Position numbers and translations under genes: made by a program. Of a DNA stretch of 64,000 nt, positions 36,472-45,258 are shown piece after piece. The notes under the pieces are model-generated. The model did no database searches, was not told the DNA's origin, and worked only from the letters and a program-made list of their open reading frames with translations. Origin of the DNA: CAIKMD01 sp035552195 (GTDB taxonomy: Bacteria; Pseudomonadota; Alphaproteobacteria; ATCC43930; CGMCC-115725); NCBI GenBank assembly GCA_035552195.1, contig DASZLU010000007.1, positions 1-64,000 of the forward strand. The letters are read 5' to 3'. Position 1 is the first letter of the stretch, and each line of letters begins with the position of its first letter.

Positions 36472-37044
36472 CTGGCCGAAGCCCGACATGATCCGCTGCT
36501 GCGCCTGGCTGTCGAAATCCGCCATCATGTCGCGCACCATGCCGTAACGCGTGCGCGCGCGGTCGTTGGCCGTCGCGCTTTGCAGAACGGTGGCGCTGCG
36601 CGAAACCGTGACCCGTGCCGACCGCACTACGACGCCGGTCGAATCGAGCAGCTCGAGCGCGGCATCGAGGGCGATGTCGTATCGCTGCGACACCTGATCG
36701 GTGAAGGTGCCGCTGATCCCGCCTTTCACCGTCAGGTCGGTGACCTTGGCCGTCGCGTCGGCGATGGTGAAGCGCGCCGGGCCACCCTGGCCCGTGGCGC
36801 GCAGCCGGTCGCGCGCCCAGTTTTGGACGGCGCGCAGCGGCGATACGGGGAAGGCGTTGTCGGCATCGCCCGGCTGATAGATCGTACGGATCTCGACCTG
36901 CGACGCTTGCAGCATAAACGGCGGCTGGCCGGTGAAGCGGATATCCGGAAATTCCGGTGCTTGCGACGGCGGTCCGCACGAGACGAGGGTGAAGCCCGCG
37001 CCCAAAGAGAGGCCGGTCAAAATGAACTGGCGTCGAGTGGTCAT
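36454..37044 (-). CDS. Conserved lipoprotein, unknown function (196 aa)
   Basis: The start TTRRQFILTGLSLGAGF leads to a lipobox (TLVSC), with a twin-Arg-like pair that is not a full Tat motif. The mature part has the conserved-looking blocks YQPGDADNAFPVSPLRAVQN and RARTRYGMVRDMM, with a beta-rich middle. It is the last gene after argD-argF-hslO, a position where alphaproteobacteria often carry such a lipoprotein. The ATG at 37044 is chosen for the signal peptide. Its last codons lie in the 20-bp duplication. Confidence 0.72.
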   Translation of the reverse strand: MTTRRQFILTGLSLGAGFTLVSCGPPSQAPEFPDIRFTGQPPFMLQASQVEIRTIYQPGDADNAFPVSPLRAVQNWARDRLRATGQGGPARFTIADATAKVTDLTVKGGISGTFTDQVSQRYDIALDAALELLDSTGVVVRSARVTVSRSATVLQSATANDRARTRYGMVRDMMADFDSQAQQRIMSGFGQYLLSN

Positions 37045-37096
37045 AAAAACCTCCGCGAACCAAACACCTTGCGACGGTTCCGGTTGCACGGTCCCG

Positions 37097-38008
37097 TCAA
37101 CCGGGAACGAGAGCGCCGAGAGCCTCGTCGTCGAAATCATAAACCGTGCTGCAGAATTCGCAGGTCACGGAAATCTTGCCGTCGACTTTCATGTCGGCGA
37201 CCTCATCGGGCTTCAAGGCGCGCAGGACATTCTCGACGCGCTGGCGCGAGCAGCGGCACTTCGCCATTAACGCATGCGGCTTGTAGGCGCGGACGCCGTC
37301 TTCATGGAACAGACGGAACAGCAGCCGCTCGGGCGCGAGCGCCGGATCGATCAACTCGGCCGAGGTCGACGAGCTCATGAAGATCGCGGCGCGGCGCCAC
37401 GCGTCGTCCTCGGTCTCCCGCTCGAGGGTATAGGCCTCGCGCGGCAGGCGCTGGATCATCAGCGCGCCGGCGCGCCAGTGGGTGGCGCCGCTCTCGTCCG
37501 GGACTTGCGCCACCGCGACTTTGAGCGCGGCTTCGACCTGCTCGCTCTGGCGAAAATAGTGATGCACGCATTCCGCCAAGGTGCTGCCGGTCAGCTCGAC
37601 AATGCCTTGATAGCGCTCGGTATGCTCGCCCTGATCGACGGTCAGGGCGAGATAGCCGGCCCCCAAGAGCCGCGGCACCAGGCCGGTTGCCCCGGTCTCG
37701 GCTTCCAGCCGAGCGGCATCAAACTGCGCATAGCCGCGTAGGGCGCCGGACGTCGTCACATCGGCGACCATCATCTTGATCGGCCCATCGCCTTTGGTCT
37801 GCAGCGTGAAGACGCCTTCGTATTTGAGCGCGCCGGCCAAGGCGATGGCGAGGGCGATCGCTTCGCCCAGCATCTGGGCGACCAGCGGCGGATAAGCGTG
37901 CTGCGTCAGAATCGAATCGATTGCCGGGCCCAGCCGCACCAGGCGGCCGCGCAAGGCAAAAGGTTCGATTTGGAAGGGCTGTACGAGATCGTCTGGAACT
38001 TGCGGCAT
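37097..38008 (-). CDS. hslO: Redox-regulated chaperone Hsp33
   Basis: Hsp33 (303 aa) is a cytoplasmic holdase switched on by oxidation. The four zinc cysteines are present in two pairs (KCRCSR and CEFC) near residues 240-285. The N-terminal domain carries GDGPIKMMVADV and LGAGYLALTVDQG. It starts three bases after argF stops, so it is co-transcribed with the arginine genes, as in many alphaproteobacteria. Confidence 0.95.
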   Translation of the reverse strand: MPQVPDDLVQPFQIEPFALRGRLVRLGPAIDSILTQHAYPPLVAQMLGEAIALAIALAGALKYEGVFTLQTKGDGPIKMMVADVTTSGALRGYAQFDAARLEAETGATGLVPRLLGAGYLALTVDQGEHTERYQGIVELTGSTLAECVHHYFRQSEQVEAALKVAVAQVPDESGATHWRAGALMIQRLPREAYTLERETEDDAWRRAAIFMSSSTSAELIDPALAPERLLFRLFHEDGVRAYKPHALMAKCRCSRQRVENVLRALKPDEVADMKVDGKISVTCEFCSTVYDFDDEALGALVPG

Positions 38009-38011
38009 CGC

Positions 38012-38944
38012 TTACGCGAGGCACCAGGCGAGGATCGCCTTTTGCGCGTGCATGCGATTCTCGGCTTCGTCCCAAACCACCGATTGCGGCCCGTCGATGA
38101 CGCCCGCCGTCACTTCCTCGCCGCGCTTGGCCGGCAGGCAATGCATGAAGATCGCGTCGCGCTTGGCGCACGCCATCAGCTTCTCGTCGACGCGATAAGG
38201 CGCCATCGCCTCGGGCCGGAAGAGCTTCAGATCGGTGTTCATCGACACCCAGGTATCGGTGACGAGGCAATCGGCGCCGGAAGCCGCCGCGCGCGGATCG
38301 GAGACGCAAGACACCTTGCCGCCTTCGCGCTGTGCCCAGGCGAGCACGCGCGCCGGCGGGCGATTGGCGTCGGGGGAGGCGAGACGCAGCTCGAAATTGA
38401 AGCGCACCGCAGCATGGATCCAGCTTACCGCGACATTGTTACCGTCGCCGCTCCAGCAGACGATCTTTCCGGCGATCGGACCCTTATGCTCTTCGAGCGT
38501 CAGGACGTCGGCCATGATCTGGCAGGGATGGCTCGCATCGGTCAGCCCGTTGATCACCGGCACGCTGGCATTCGCCGCCAGCTCTTCGAGCTTCGCGACC
38601 GAGGTCGTGCGGATCATGATCGCGTCGACATAGCGCGACAGGACTTTCGCGGTATCGGCGACGGTCTCGCCGCGCGAGAGCTGCGAATCGGCAGAGGTCA
38701 ACGTGACGACGTCGCCGCCAAGCTGTTTCATCGCGACTTCGAAAGAGAGGCGCGTGCGCGTCGACGGCTTCTCGAACACCATTGCCAGGGTCTTGTCGGT
38801 GAGCGGCTTCGAGCGGTCGCCGGTCTGCTTCCACTGCGCGGCTTGGTCAACGATGCGGCGCAGCTCGACCGCGCTGATCTGATCGAGATCGAGGAAATGC
38901 CTCAGCGGCGCCTTCACCGGCGCGGGGCGGGTCACAGTTTCCAT
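38012..38944 (-). CDS. argF: Ornithine carbamoyltransferase
   Basis: ArgF (310 aa) makes citrulline from ornithine and carbamoyl phosphate. The carbamoyl-phosphate site STRTR (KPSTRTRLSF, near residue 60), HPCQ, and the ornithine-site HCLPAKRGEEV are intact. Its start overlaps the end of argD by 13 bases, showing tight coupling. Confidence 0.97.
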   Translation of the reverse strand: METVTRPAPVKAPLRHFLDLDQISAVELRRIVDQAAQWKQTGDRSKPLTDKTLAMVFEKPSTRTRLSFEVAMKQLGGDVVTLTSADSQLSRGETVADTAKVLSRYVDAIMIRTTSVAKLEELAANASVPVINGLTDASHPCQIMADVLTLEEHKGPIAGKIVCWSGDGNNVAVSWIHAAVRFNFELRLASPDANRPPARVLAWAQREGGKVSCVSDPRAAASGADCLVTDTWVSMNTDLKLFRPEAMAPYRVDEKLMACAKRDAIFMHCLPAKRGEEVTAGVIDGPQSVVWDEAENRMHAQKAILAWCLA

Positions 38945-40104
38945 TGCGACGCCACCTTGTCGATGATCTGCACCGCTTCGCCGACATGGTGCTCGCCGAT
39001 GTTGAGCGGCGGCAGCAGCCGCACGACGTTCTCGCCGGCGCCGACGGTGATGAGTCCGCCCCAGCGCAGCTTCTCAACGACTTCGACATTCGGCACGACG
39101 CAACGCAGCCCGGTCAGCAGGCCTTTGCCGCGCTGCTCGGCGAAAATCTTCGGATGGCTCGCGACGACCTCCTCGAGCCGCTGGCGCAACAGGCCCGCCA
39201 TGCGGTTGACGTTGTCGAAGAAGCCGGGCGCCAGCATCACATCGAGCAGCGCGTTGACCGCCGCCATGGCCAGCAGATTGCCGCCGAAGGTCGAGCCGTG
39301 CGTGCCCGGCGTCATGCCGGCCGCAGCGCGCTCGGTCGCCATCACCGCGCCGACCGGGAAGCCGCCGCCCAAGCCCTTGGCGGTGCCCAGCACGTCCGGC
39401 GTGATCCCGGCCCATTCATGCGCGAAAAGCTTGCCGGTGCGGCCCATGCCGCTTTGCACTTCATCCATTACCAACAGGATGCCGTGCTGATCGCAGAGCG
39501 CGCGCAGGCCTTTCAGATACTCGGGCGTGCCGGTGGCGAGGCCGCCTTCGCCCTGCACGGGCTCGACCAGGATGGCCGCGGTCTCGGGCTTGATCGCCGC
39601 GCGCATCGCCGCGAGATCGTCGTAGGGCACATGGGTGAAGCCGGGGGCCGGCGGGCCGAAGCCGCGCAGATAGCGCTCATTGCCGGCGGCGGCGAGCGTC
39701 GCCAAGGTGCGGCCGTGGAATGAGCCGGTGCAGGCGATGATCTCGTATCTCTCGGGATGGCCGGTCTCGGCGTGGCATTTGCGCGCGACCTTGATCGCGC
39801 CCTCCATCGCCTCAGCGCCCGAATTGCAGAAAAACACCGTGTCGGCGAAGCTCGCCGCGACCAGCCGTTCGGCGGCGCGTTGCTGCGGCGCGATCTGGTA
39901 GAGGTTCGAGCAATGCCACAGTTTCTGGGCCTGGGCGGTCAGCGCCTCGACCATGTGCGGGTGCGCATGGCCCAGGGCGTTCACGGCGACGCCGCTGCCG
40001 AAATCGAGGTATTTGCGGCCGTCGGTCGCGATGAGATAGGGGCCTTCACCCCGCTCGAACGTCACGTCGGCCCGAGCGTAAGTCGGCAAAATGGCTGGAA
40101 TCAC
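38932..40104 (-). CDS. argD: Acetylornithine aminotransferase
   Basis: ArgD (390 aa) is a class-III PLP aminotransferase acting on N-acetylornithine. It has the blocks FFCNSGAEAMEGAIK, GSFHGRT and MDEVQSGMGRTG. The PLP lysine is in LGTAKGLGGGFPVGA. Start is a GTG (40104) with GGAGAG six bases upstream. First gene of the argD-argF-hslO-lipoprotein operon; the promoter lies in the gap toward 40339. Confidence 0.95.
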   Translation of the reverse strand: MIPAILPTYARADVTFERGEGPYLIATDGRKYLDFGSGVAVNALGHAHPHMVEALTAQAQKLWHCSNLYQIAPQQRAAERLVAASFADTVFFCNSGAEAMEGAIKVARKCHAETGHPERYEIIACTGSFHGRTLATLAAAGNERYLRGFGPPAPGFTHVPYDDLAAMRAAIKPETAAILVEPVQGEGGLATGTPEYLKGLRALCDQHGILLVMDEVQSGMGRTGKLFAHEWAGITPDVLGTAKGLGGGFPVGAVMATERAAAGMTPGTHGSTFGGNLLAMAAVNALLDVMLAPGFFDNVNRMAGLLRQRLEEVVASHPKIFAEQRGKGLLTGLRCVVPNVEVVEKLRWGGLITVGAGENVVRLLPPLNIGEHHVGEAVQIIDKVASQWKL

Positions 40105-40338
40105 GAAAGTCTCTCCGGCAAGTAGGTCAAAAGGGAAGCCACACGACAAACGCCGCTAGCGTCGTCGCTCGAACCCTTCGCGGCGTTTTATCCCGCGTCC
40201 TACCCGCATGGCCCTGCTCCAACCCTTTGGAGGGAAACGCAAAGTATGGGGATTGGCGTGGCGGCTGTCAATTCCGAGTCGCGGGACGCTTGGGAAGGGC
40301 GGGGCAAGGGGTGGGGCCTGGTGCTATGGTCGGACGGT

Positions 40339-41220
40339 ATGTTTGACGATTTCAAGCGCAAGAAAATAACGGTTGCCGATGTCGACATCGCCTGCGTGAT
40401 CGGCGGCGAGGGGCCGCCGGTGCTGCTGCTCCATGGCTATCCCCAGAATCTCGCGATGTGGGCGCGCGTCGCGCCGCGCCTGGCCGAGCGTTACACGGTC
40501 GTTTGCGCCGATCTGCGCGGCTATGGCGATTCATCGAAGCCGCATTGCTTGCCTGATAAATCGAATTATTCCTTCCGCGCGATGGCGGCCGATCAGCTCG
40601 GGCTGATGCAGGCGCTCGGCTTCGCCTGGTTTCATGTTATCGGTCATGATCGCGGCGGACGAACGGCGCATCGCCTCGCGCTCGATCACCCCGACATCGT
40701 GCGCTCGCTCACCGTGATGGACATCGTGCCGACCTACGCCATGTTCATGGACACCAACCGCCATATCGCGGGCGCTTATTGGCATTGGTATTTCCTCTCG
40801 CAACCCGAGCCATTGCCGGAACGCGTCATCGGCAACGATCCCGATTTCTTTTTCGAGGCGTGCTTTCGCGGCTGGGGCGCGACCAATCTCGACGGGCTCG
40901 GCAGCGAGATGCTCGATGCCTATCGCCGCGCCTGGCGCGATCCCGGAATGATCCACGGCTCGTGCTCGGATTATCGCGCCGCCGCGACCATCGATCTCGA
41001 ACACGATGCAGCCGACATCGAGCGCAAGGTGCAATGCCCGGCGCTCGTGTTCTATGGCGCGAATGGCGTGATCGCGAAGCATTTCGACATTCCCGCCGAA
41101 TGGCGCAAGCGTTGCGTCAATGTCACGGCGGCGTCTTTGCCCGGCGGACATTTCTTCGTCGACCAATTCCCCGACGAGACCGCCGAGCATCTGCTGCGCT
41201 TCCTGGGCAACAATCGATGA
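40339..41220 (+). CDS. Alpha/beta hydrolase, fluoroacetate dehalogenase type
   Basis: The product (293 aa) matches fluoroacetate dehalogenases over its length. The nucleophile Asp-104 lies in HDRGGR, with Arg-105 and Arg-108 placed to bind the carboxylate. The acid Asp-128 is in MDIVPTY, and the base His-271 in GGHFF. The halide pocket residues His-149, Trp-150 and Tyr-212 are also present (YWHWYF; DYRAAATID). Hydrolysis of a haloacetate to glycolate is therefore likely, though other substrates are possible. The ATG at 40339 gives the normal length. Its TGA overlaps the ATG of a flavin monooxygenase gene that is broken. Confidence 0.82.
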   Translation: MFDDFKRKKITVADVDIACVIGGEGPPVLLLHGYPQNLAMWARVAPRLAERYTVVCADLRGYGDSSKPHCLPDKSNYSFRAMAADQLGLMQALGFAWFHVIGHDRGGRTAHRLALDHPDIVRSLTVMDIVPTYAMFMDTNRHIAGAYWHWYFLSQPEPLPERVIGNDPDFFFEACFRGWGATNLDGLGSEMLDAYRRAWRDPGMIHGSCSDYRAAATIDLEHDAADIERKVQCPALVFYGANGVIAKHFDIPAEWRKRCVNVTAASLPGGHFFVDQFPDETAEHLLRFLGNNR

Positions 41221-42479
41221 AGATCATCGTCGTCGGGGGCGGCATCAGCGGCCTCACCATGGCGATGAGCCTCAACCAGATCGGCGTCGATGTGCGCGTC
41301 TACGAAGCCGCGCGCGAGGTTGCGCCGCTCGGCGTCGGCATCAATCTCCAGCCCAACGCGGTACGCGAGCTGATCGAGCTCGGCCTCGGCGAGCGGCTCG
41401 CGAAAATCGGCATCGCGACGGAGGCGCTGTCCTTCTTCAACAAATTCGGCCAGACGGTGTAGCGTGAAAAACGCGGCCGCGCCGCTGGCTTTGAATGGCC
41501 GCAATATTCGATCCATCGCGGGCGTTTGCAGGTGCTGATGCTCGAGGCGGCGCGCGCGCGTATCGGCGGCGATCTGCGCACCGGTCACGTCTTTCAGAAA
41601 TTGGTCGAGCGCGGCGACAAGATCGCCGCGATGTTCGTCGATCGCAACGGCGACACCGTCGCCGAGGACGACGCGGATATTCTGGTCGGCGCCGACGGCA
41701 TTCATTCCGCGGTGCGCCGGCAGTTCTATCCGCAGGAAGGCGAACCGAATTTCGCCGGGCAGATTCTCTGGCGCGCCGCGATCGAGACGCCGCCGTTCCT
41801 CGGCGGCGCGACGATGGCGATCGCCGGTCATTTCCATCAGCGTATCGTCGCTTATCCCATCGCACCTTGCGGCAGCGGCAAATTGCTGACCAACTGGATC
41901 GCGCAGATGACCGTCGATACAAAAGCGCCGCCGCGCGAAGATTGGAATCGCAAAGTCGATAAGAGCCGCTTCATCGACGCTTTCCGCGGCTGGCGCTTCG
42001 ATTGGCTCGATTTTCCCAAGCTGGTCGACGAGACCGCGGAGATTTTCGAATTCCCGCTGGTCGATCGCCATCCGGTCGAGCGCTGGAGCTTCGGCCGCGT
42101 CACCCTGATCGGCGACGCGGCGCATCCGATGCAGCCGACCGGCTCGCAAGCCGGTTCGCAGGCGATCGTCGATGCACGCCTGCTGACGGCTGCGCTGCTC
42201 GCCGAGCGCGATCCGGTCGCGGCGCTCGCGGCCTATGACCGAAGCCGCCGGCCGGTGATGAACGACATCACGTTGCGCAATCGCAATTTCGGTCCGGAAG
42301 CGGCGATGCAGCTTGCCGAAGAGCGCGCGCCGAACGGCTTCGCGAATATCGAAGACGTGATCCCGCGCGCCGAGCTCGAGCAGATTTCGCGCTCCTTCCA
42401 GCAAGCGGCGGGACTCGATCCTGCCGGGCTCAATGCGCGGTCATCGCTTGTCCCGGCGGGTGCTCGCTACGCTTCCTAG
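41217..42479 (+). pseudogene. FAD-dependent monooxygenase interrupted by one in-frame stop
   Basis: The reading frame (420 codons) encodes a PhzS-like flavin monooxygenase. The FAD Rossmann motif VVGGGISGLT is at the start, then REVAPLGVGINLQPNAVREL, DILVGADGIHSAVRRQ and LIGDAAHPMQPTGSQA. It is interrupted only by TAG at codon 82 (41460-41462), between FNKFGQTV and REKRGRAAGFEWPQYSIHRG. Both sides are in the same frame and keep family motifs. The family usually has Trp here, and TGG to TAG is one base. Either the gene is newly dead, or the stop is read through, or it is a sequence error. It overlaps the dehalogenase gene by four bases. Confidence 0.82.
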
Positions 42480-42593
42480 CGTCAGCTCGACTGCCGGAAC
42501 TCATCGCCAGCTATAGCGTTGGTATTCCAGCAAAGGCGCCGCCCAAGCCTTTCTCAAAGGGCGCGCGCGTGGCAGGAGCAGAAAGGTCTACCC

Positions 42594-42767
42594 ATGGCTG
42601 ATAATAATTCGGGTGGTGGTGGCGGCCTTTATTTCATCGTCGGCGCCCTGGTGGTTGTCGTCGGCGTGATCGGCTTCGTCGCTTTTGGCGGTCACATGCC
42701 GCATGGCGGCGGCGGTGGCGGCGCACCGAGCAAGGTCGAGCTCGACGTGAACACGCCGGGCAAATAG
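42594..42767 (+). CDS. Tiny single-pass membrane protein (57 aa)
   Basis: The product has a Gly-rich start, one long membrane segment (LYFIVGALVVVVGVIGFVAF, residues about 12-32) and a Gly/His-rich tail (HMPHGGGGGG). GGAG lies about 14 bases before the ATG and the gene is free-standing. Function is unknown; small proteins of this make-up are often assembly or stability factors. Confidence 0.55.
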   Translation: MADNNSGGGGGLYFIVGALVVVVGVIGFVAFGGHMPHGGGGGGAPSKVELDVNTPGK

Positions 42768-42844
42768 ACCGGCTCCCCCTCAGGCTTCCAAGGGCGCGCG
42801 AATCCACCTAGATAGGCTGCTGAACTTTCGGCGGAGTGTCTGAC

Positions 42845-43789
42845 GTGGAAACGCGCGTTCTCGGCAAGAACGGTCCCAAGGTCTCGGTCGTCGGGCTGGG
42901 CTGCAACAATTTCGGCGGCCGGCTCGATCTTGCCGGCACGCGCGAGGTCGTCGCCAAGGCGATCGATGTCGGTATCAACTTCTTCGACACCGCCGATATC
43001 TATGGCGGCCGGACCTATAACAATTACGGCGGCTCCGAAGTCGATCTCGGCGCGGCGCTGGGCAGCCGGCGCAAGGACATCGTCCTCGCGACGAAATTCG
43101 GCATGGTCTTCGAAGGCGCCGGCAGCGGCGCCAAGCGCGGCTATGTGATGTCGGCCTGCGAGGCGAGCCTCAAGCGCCTCAAGACCGATTACATCGATCT
43201 CTACCAGATCCACACGCCCGACAGTTCGACGCCGATCGAAGAGACGCTGCGCGCGCTCGACGATCTCGTGAAGCAGGGCAAGGTGCGATACATCGGCTGT
43301 TCGAATTTCTCGGCCAAGCAGATCGACGACGGGATGAAGGCCGCGAACCAGAACAAGCTCGCCGCTTTCGTCTCCTCGCAAGACGAGTACAGCCTCTTGG
43401 TGCGCGACGAAGAGCAAGCGACCGTGCCGGCGCTGAAGCGCGAGGGGCTCGGACTGCTGCCTTACTTTCCGCTGGCGAGCGGCATGCTCACCGGCAAATA
43501 CAAGCGCGGCCAGCCCGGCCCGAAAGGCGCGCGGCTGTCGGCGCCGGGTCTCTCCGGCCGCTACATGAACGACAAGAATTGGGCGATCGTCGAAAAGCTC
43601 GAAGCCTTCTGCGCCCAGCGCAGCAAGACCATCCTCGAACTCGCTTTCGCCTGGCTCTTGGCGCATGACTACGTGCCGAGCGTCATCGCCGGCGCGACCA
43701 GCGCCGAACAGGTCGAGCAGAACGCGCATTGTGCGAGCTGGAAGCTGACCGCTGCGGAAAAGGAAGAGGTCGATCGAATCGCCAAGTAG
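42845..43789 (+). CDS. Aldo/keto reductase
   Basis: This 314-residue NADPH-dependent reductase has the TIM-barrel AKR signatures: INFFDTADIYGG with the catalytic Asp/Tyr, LATKFG with the catalytic Lys, YIDLYQIHTPD with the catalytic His, and the cofactor block ASGMLTGKY...IAGATSAEQVEQN. The substrate is unknown. I use the GTG at 42845, correctly spaced from GGAG; a GTG three codons earlier overlaps that site. It converges on the ABC-2 permease gene with two bases between. Confidence 0.88.
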   Translation: METRVLGKNGPKVSVVGLGCNNFGGRLDLAGTREVVAKAIDVGINFFDTADIYGGRTYNNYGGSEVDLGAALGSRRKDIVLATKFGMVFEGAGSGAKRGYVMSACEASLKRLKTDYIDLYQIHTPDSSTPIEETLRALDDLVKQGKVRYIGCSNFSAKQIDDGMKAANQNKLAAFVSSQDEYSLLVRDEEQATVPALKREGLGLLPYFPLASGMLTGKYKRGQPGPKGARLSAPGLSGRYMNDKNWAIVEKLEAFCAQRSKTILELAFAWLLAHDYVPSVIAGATSAEQVEQNAHCASWKLTAAEKEEVDRIAK

Positions 43790-43791
43790 GC

Positions 43792-44595
43792 TCAGGCCTT
43801 GAGCTTGTAGCCGCGATCGATCATCCAGTAGGCGAGATAGAGCAGCGCGGCGTTGATCGCGGTCAGGAAGGTCACGCCGAGCCAGAGCGGCGCCTCGGTC
43901 TGGCCGGTCAGGCCATAGCGGAACCCGTCGATCATGTAGAAGAACGGGTTGCACAGCGCGATCGTGTGCCAGGTCGGCGGCAGCTGCTCGATCGAATAAA
44001 ACGTGCCCGACAGGAACGACAGCGGCGTGATGACGAAATTCGTCACCGCCGCAAGGTGATCGTATTTATCGGCCCAGACCGCGCCGAGAATGCCGAGCAC
44101 GGACAGCAGCAACGAGGCGGCCGCCGAGAAGAACAGCGCCGCCCAGATCGACGCGATCTCGACATGAACGAAGATCGCCATCGCCGCGGTCACGACCGCG
44201 CCCACCATCATGCCGCGCGTCAGCCCGCCGAGCGCGAAGCCCCAGGTCAGCTCCCACGCATTGATCGGCGGCATCAGCATGTCGACGATGTTGCCCTGCA
44301 TCTTCATGATCATGATCGACGAGGTCGTGTTCGCGAAGGCGTTCTGGGTGATCGACATCATCACCAGACCGGGCGCCAGGAATTGCAGGAACGGCACATT
44401 GCCGACGACGCGGCTTTGGCCGTTCATCGCCAAGAGGAAAATCATCAGGAAGATGAGCGTCGTCACCACCGGCGCGAACAGCGTCTGCATCGACACCTTG
44501 AGAAAGCGGCGGACTTCGCGCAGATAGAGCGTCCAAAGCCCCTGCCAATTGACGAAGCCGAATTGGCGGACCTGCCGCGCGAGCGGGGCGTGCAT
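43792..44595 (-). CDS. ABC-2 type transporter permease
   Basis: The protein (267 aa) has about six membrane segments and the ABC-2 permease pattern: NWQGLWTLYLREVRRFLKV before the first helix, MKMQGNIVDMLMPPINAWEL in the cytoplasmic loop, and FNPFFYMIDGFRYG-like text near the end (CNPFFYMIDGFRYGLTG). It would export a drug, lipid or polysaccharide with an ATPase that is not encoded next to it. The ATG at 44595 follows GGGAGA. It diverges from recX. Confidence 0.85.
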   Translation of the reverse strand: MHAPLARQVRQFGFVNWQGLWTLYLREVRRFLKVSMQTLFAPVVTTLIFLMIFLLAMNGQSRVVGNVPFLQFLAPGLVMMSITQNAFANTTSSIMIMKMQGNIVDMLMPPINAWELTWGFALGGLTRGMMVGAVVTAAMAIFVHVEIASIWAALFFSAAASLLLSVLGILGAVWADKYDHLAAVTNFVITPLSFLSGTFYSIEQLPPTWHTIALCNPFFYMIDGFRYGLTGQTEAPLWLGVTFLTAINAALLYLAYWMIDRGYKLKA

Positions 44596-44664
44596 CTGAG
44601 CGTTTCTCCCGTGACGAGCGGCGAATTTACGGGCAGGGTGGAGGGGCAGCAAGGCAACCGGCGC

Positions 44665-45258
44665 ATGGCAGAGTCGAGAAAAGCGCGAGAGCGAAAACCG
44701 CCGCGGCCGGTGACGGCGGCCTCGCTCGAAAACGCGGCGGTCTATTATCTCAGCCGCTTCGCCTCCTCGAGCGGCAATCTGCGGCGCGTGCTGATGCGCA
44801 AGGTCGCGCGCGGTGCCCGCAACGCCGAGGACGGGCAAGCCGTGGCCGGCGCGCAAATGGTCGAGGCGCTGATAGCGCGCTATCTCGAAAAAGGTCTGCT
44901 CAACGATCGCGCCTACGCGGCACAGGCGGCTTCATCGCTCGCGCGGCGCGGCGCCTCGCGTTACGCGATCGCCGGCAAGCTGGCGCAGAAAGGCGTCGAA
45001 GGCGAGCTCGTGTCGCAGACCATCGCGGCGCTCGAGGAGGAAGGCGAGGCGACCGAGCTCGCCGCGGCCTGTGCGCTGGTGCGCCGCCGCCGGCTCGGTC
45101 CTTATCGCGCGCCGGAGAAGCGTGCCGATTTCCGCGACAAGGATCTCGCCAGCCTGGCGCGCGCCGGCTTTCGCCTCGATCTCGCCCGCCGCGTGCTGCG
45201 CGCGAAAGATGTCGAGGCGCTGGAGCGGCTGGCGCGCGGCGGCGCGGACGACGATTAG
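44665..45258 (+). CDS. recX: Regulatory protein RecX
   Basis: RecX (197 aa) binds RecA filaments and limits their activity. The tandem three-helix repeats are seen: AAVYYLSRFASSSGNLRRVL, YLEKGLLNDRAYAAQAASSL, and RRGASRYAIAGKLAQKGVE. The start has a basic, probably disordered tail. recA is not adjacent. The last four bases overlap the convergent MscS gene. Confidence 0.82.
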   Translation: MAESRKARERKPPRPVTAASLENAAVYYLSRFASSSGNLRRVLMRKVARGARNAEDGQAVAGAQMVEALIARYLEKGLLNDRAYAAQAASSLARRGASRYAIAGKLAQKGVEGELVSQTIAALEEEGEATELAAACALVRRRRLGPYRAPEKRADFRDKDLASLARAGFRLDLARRVLRAKDVEALERLARGGADDD

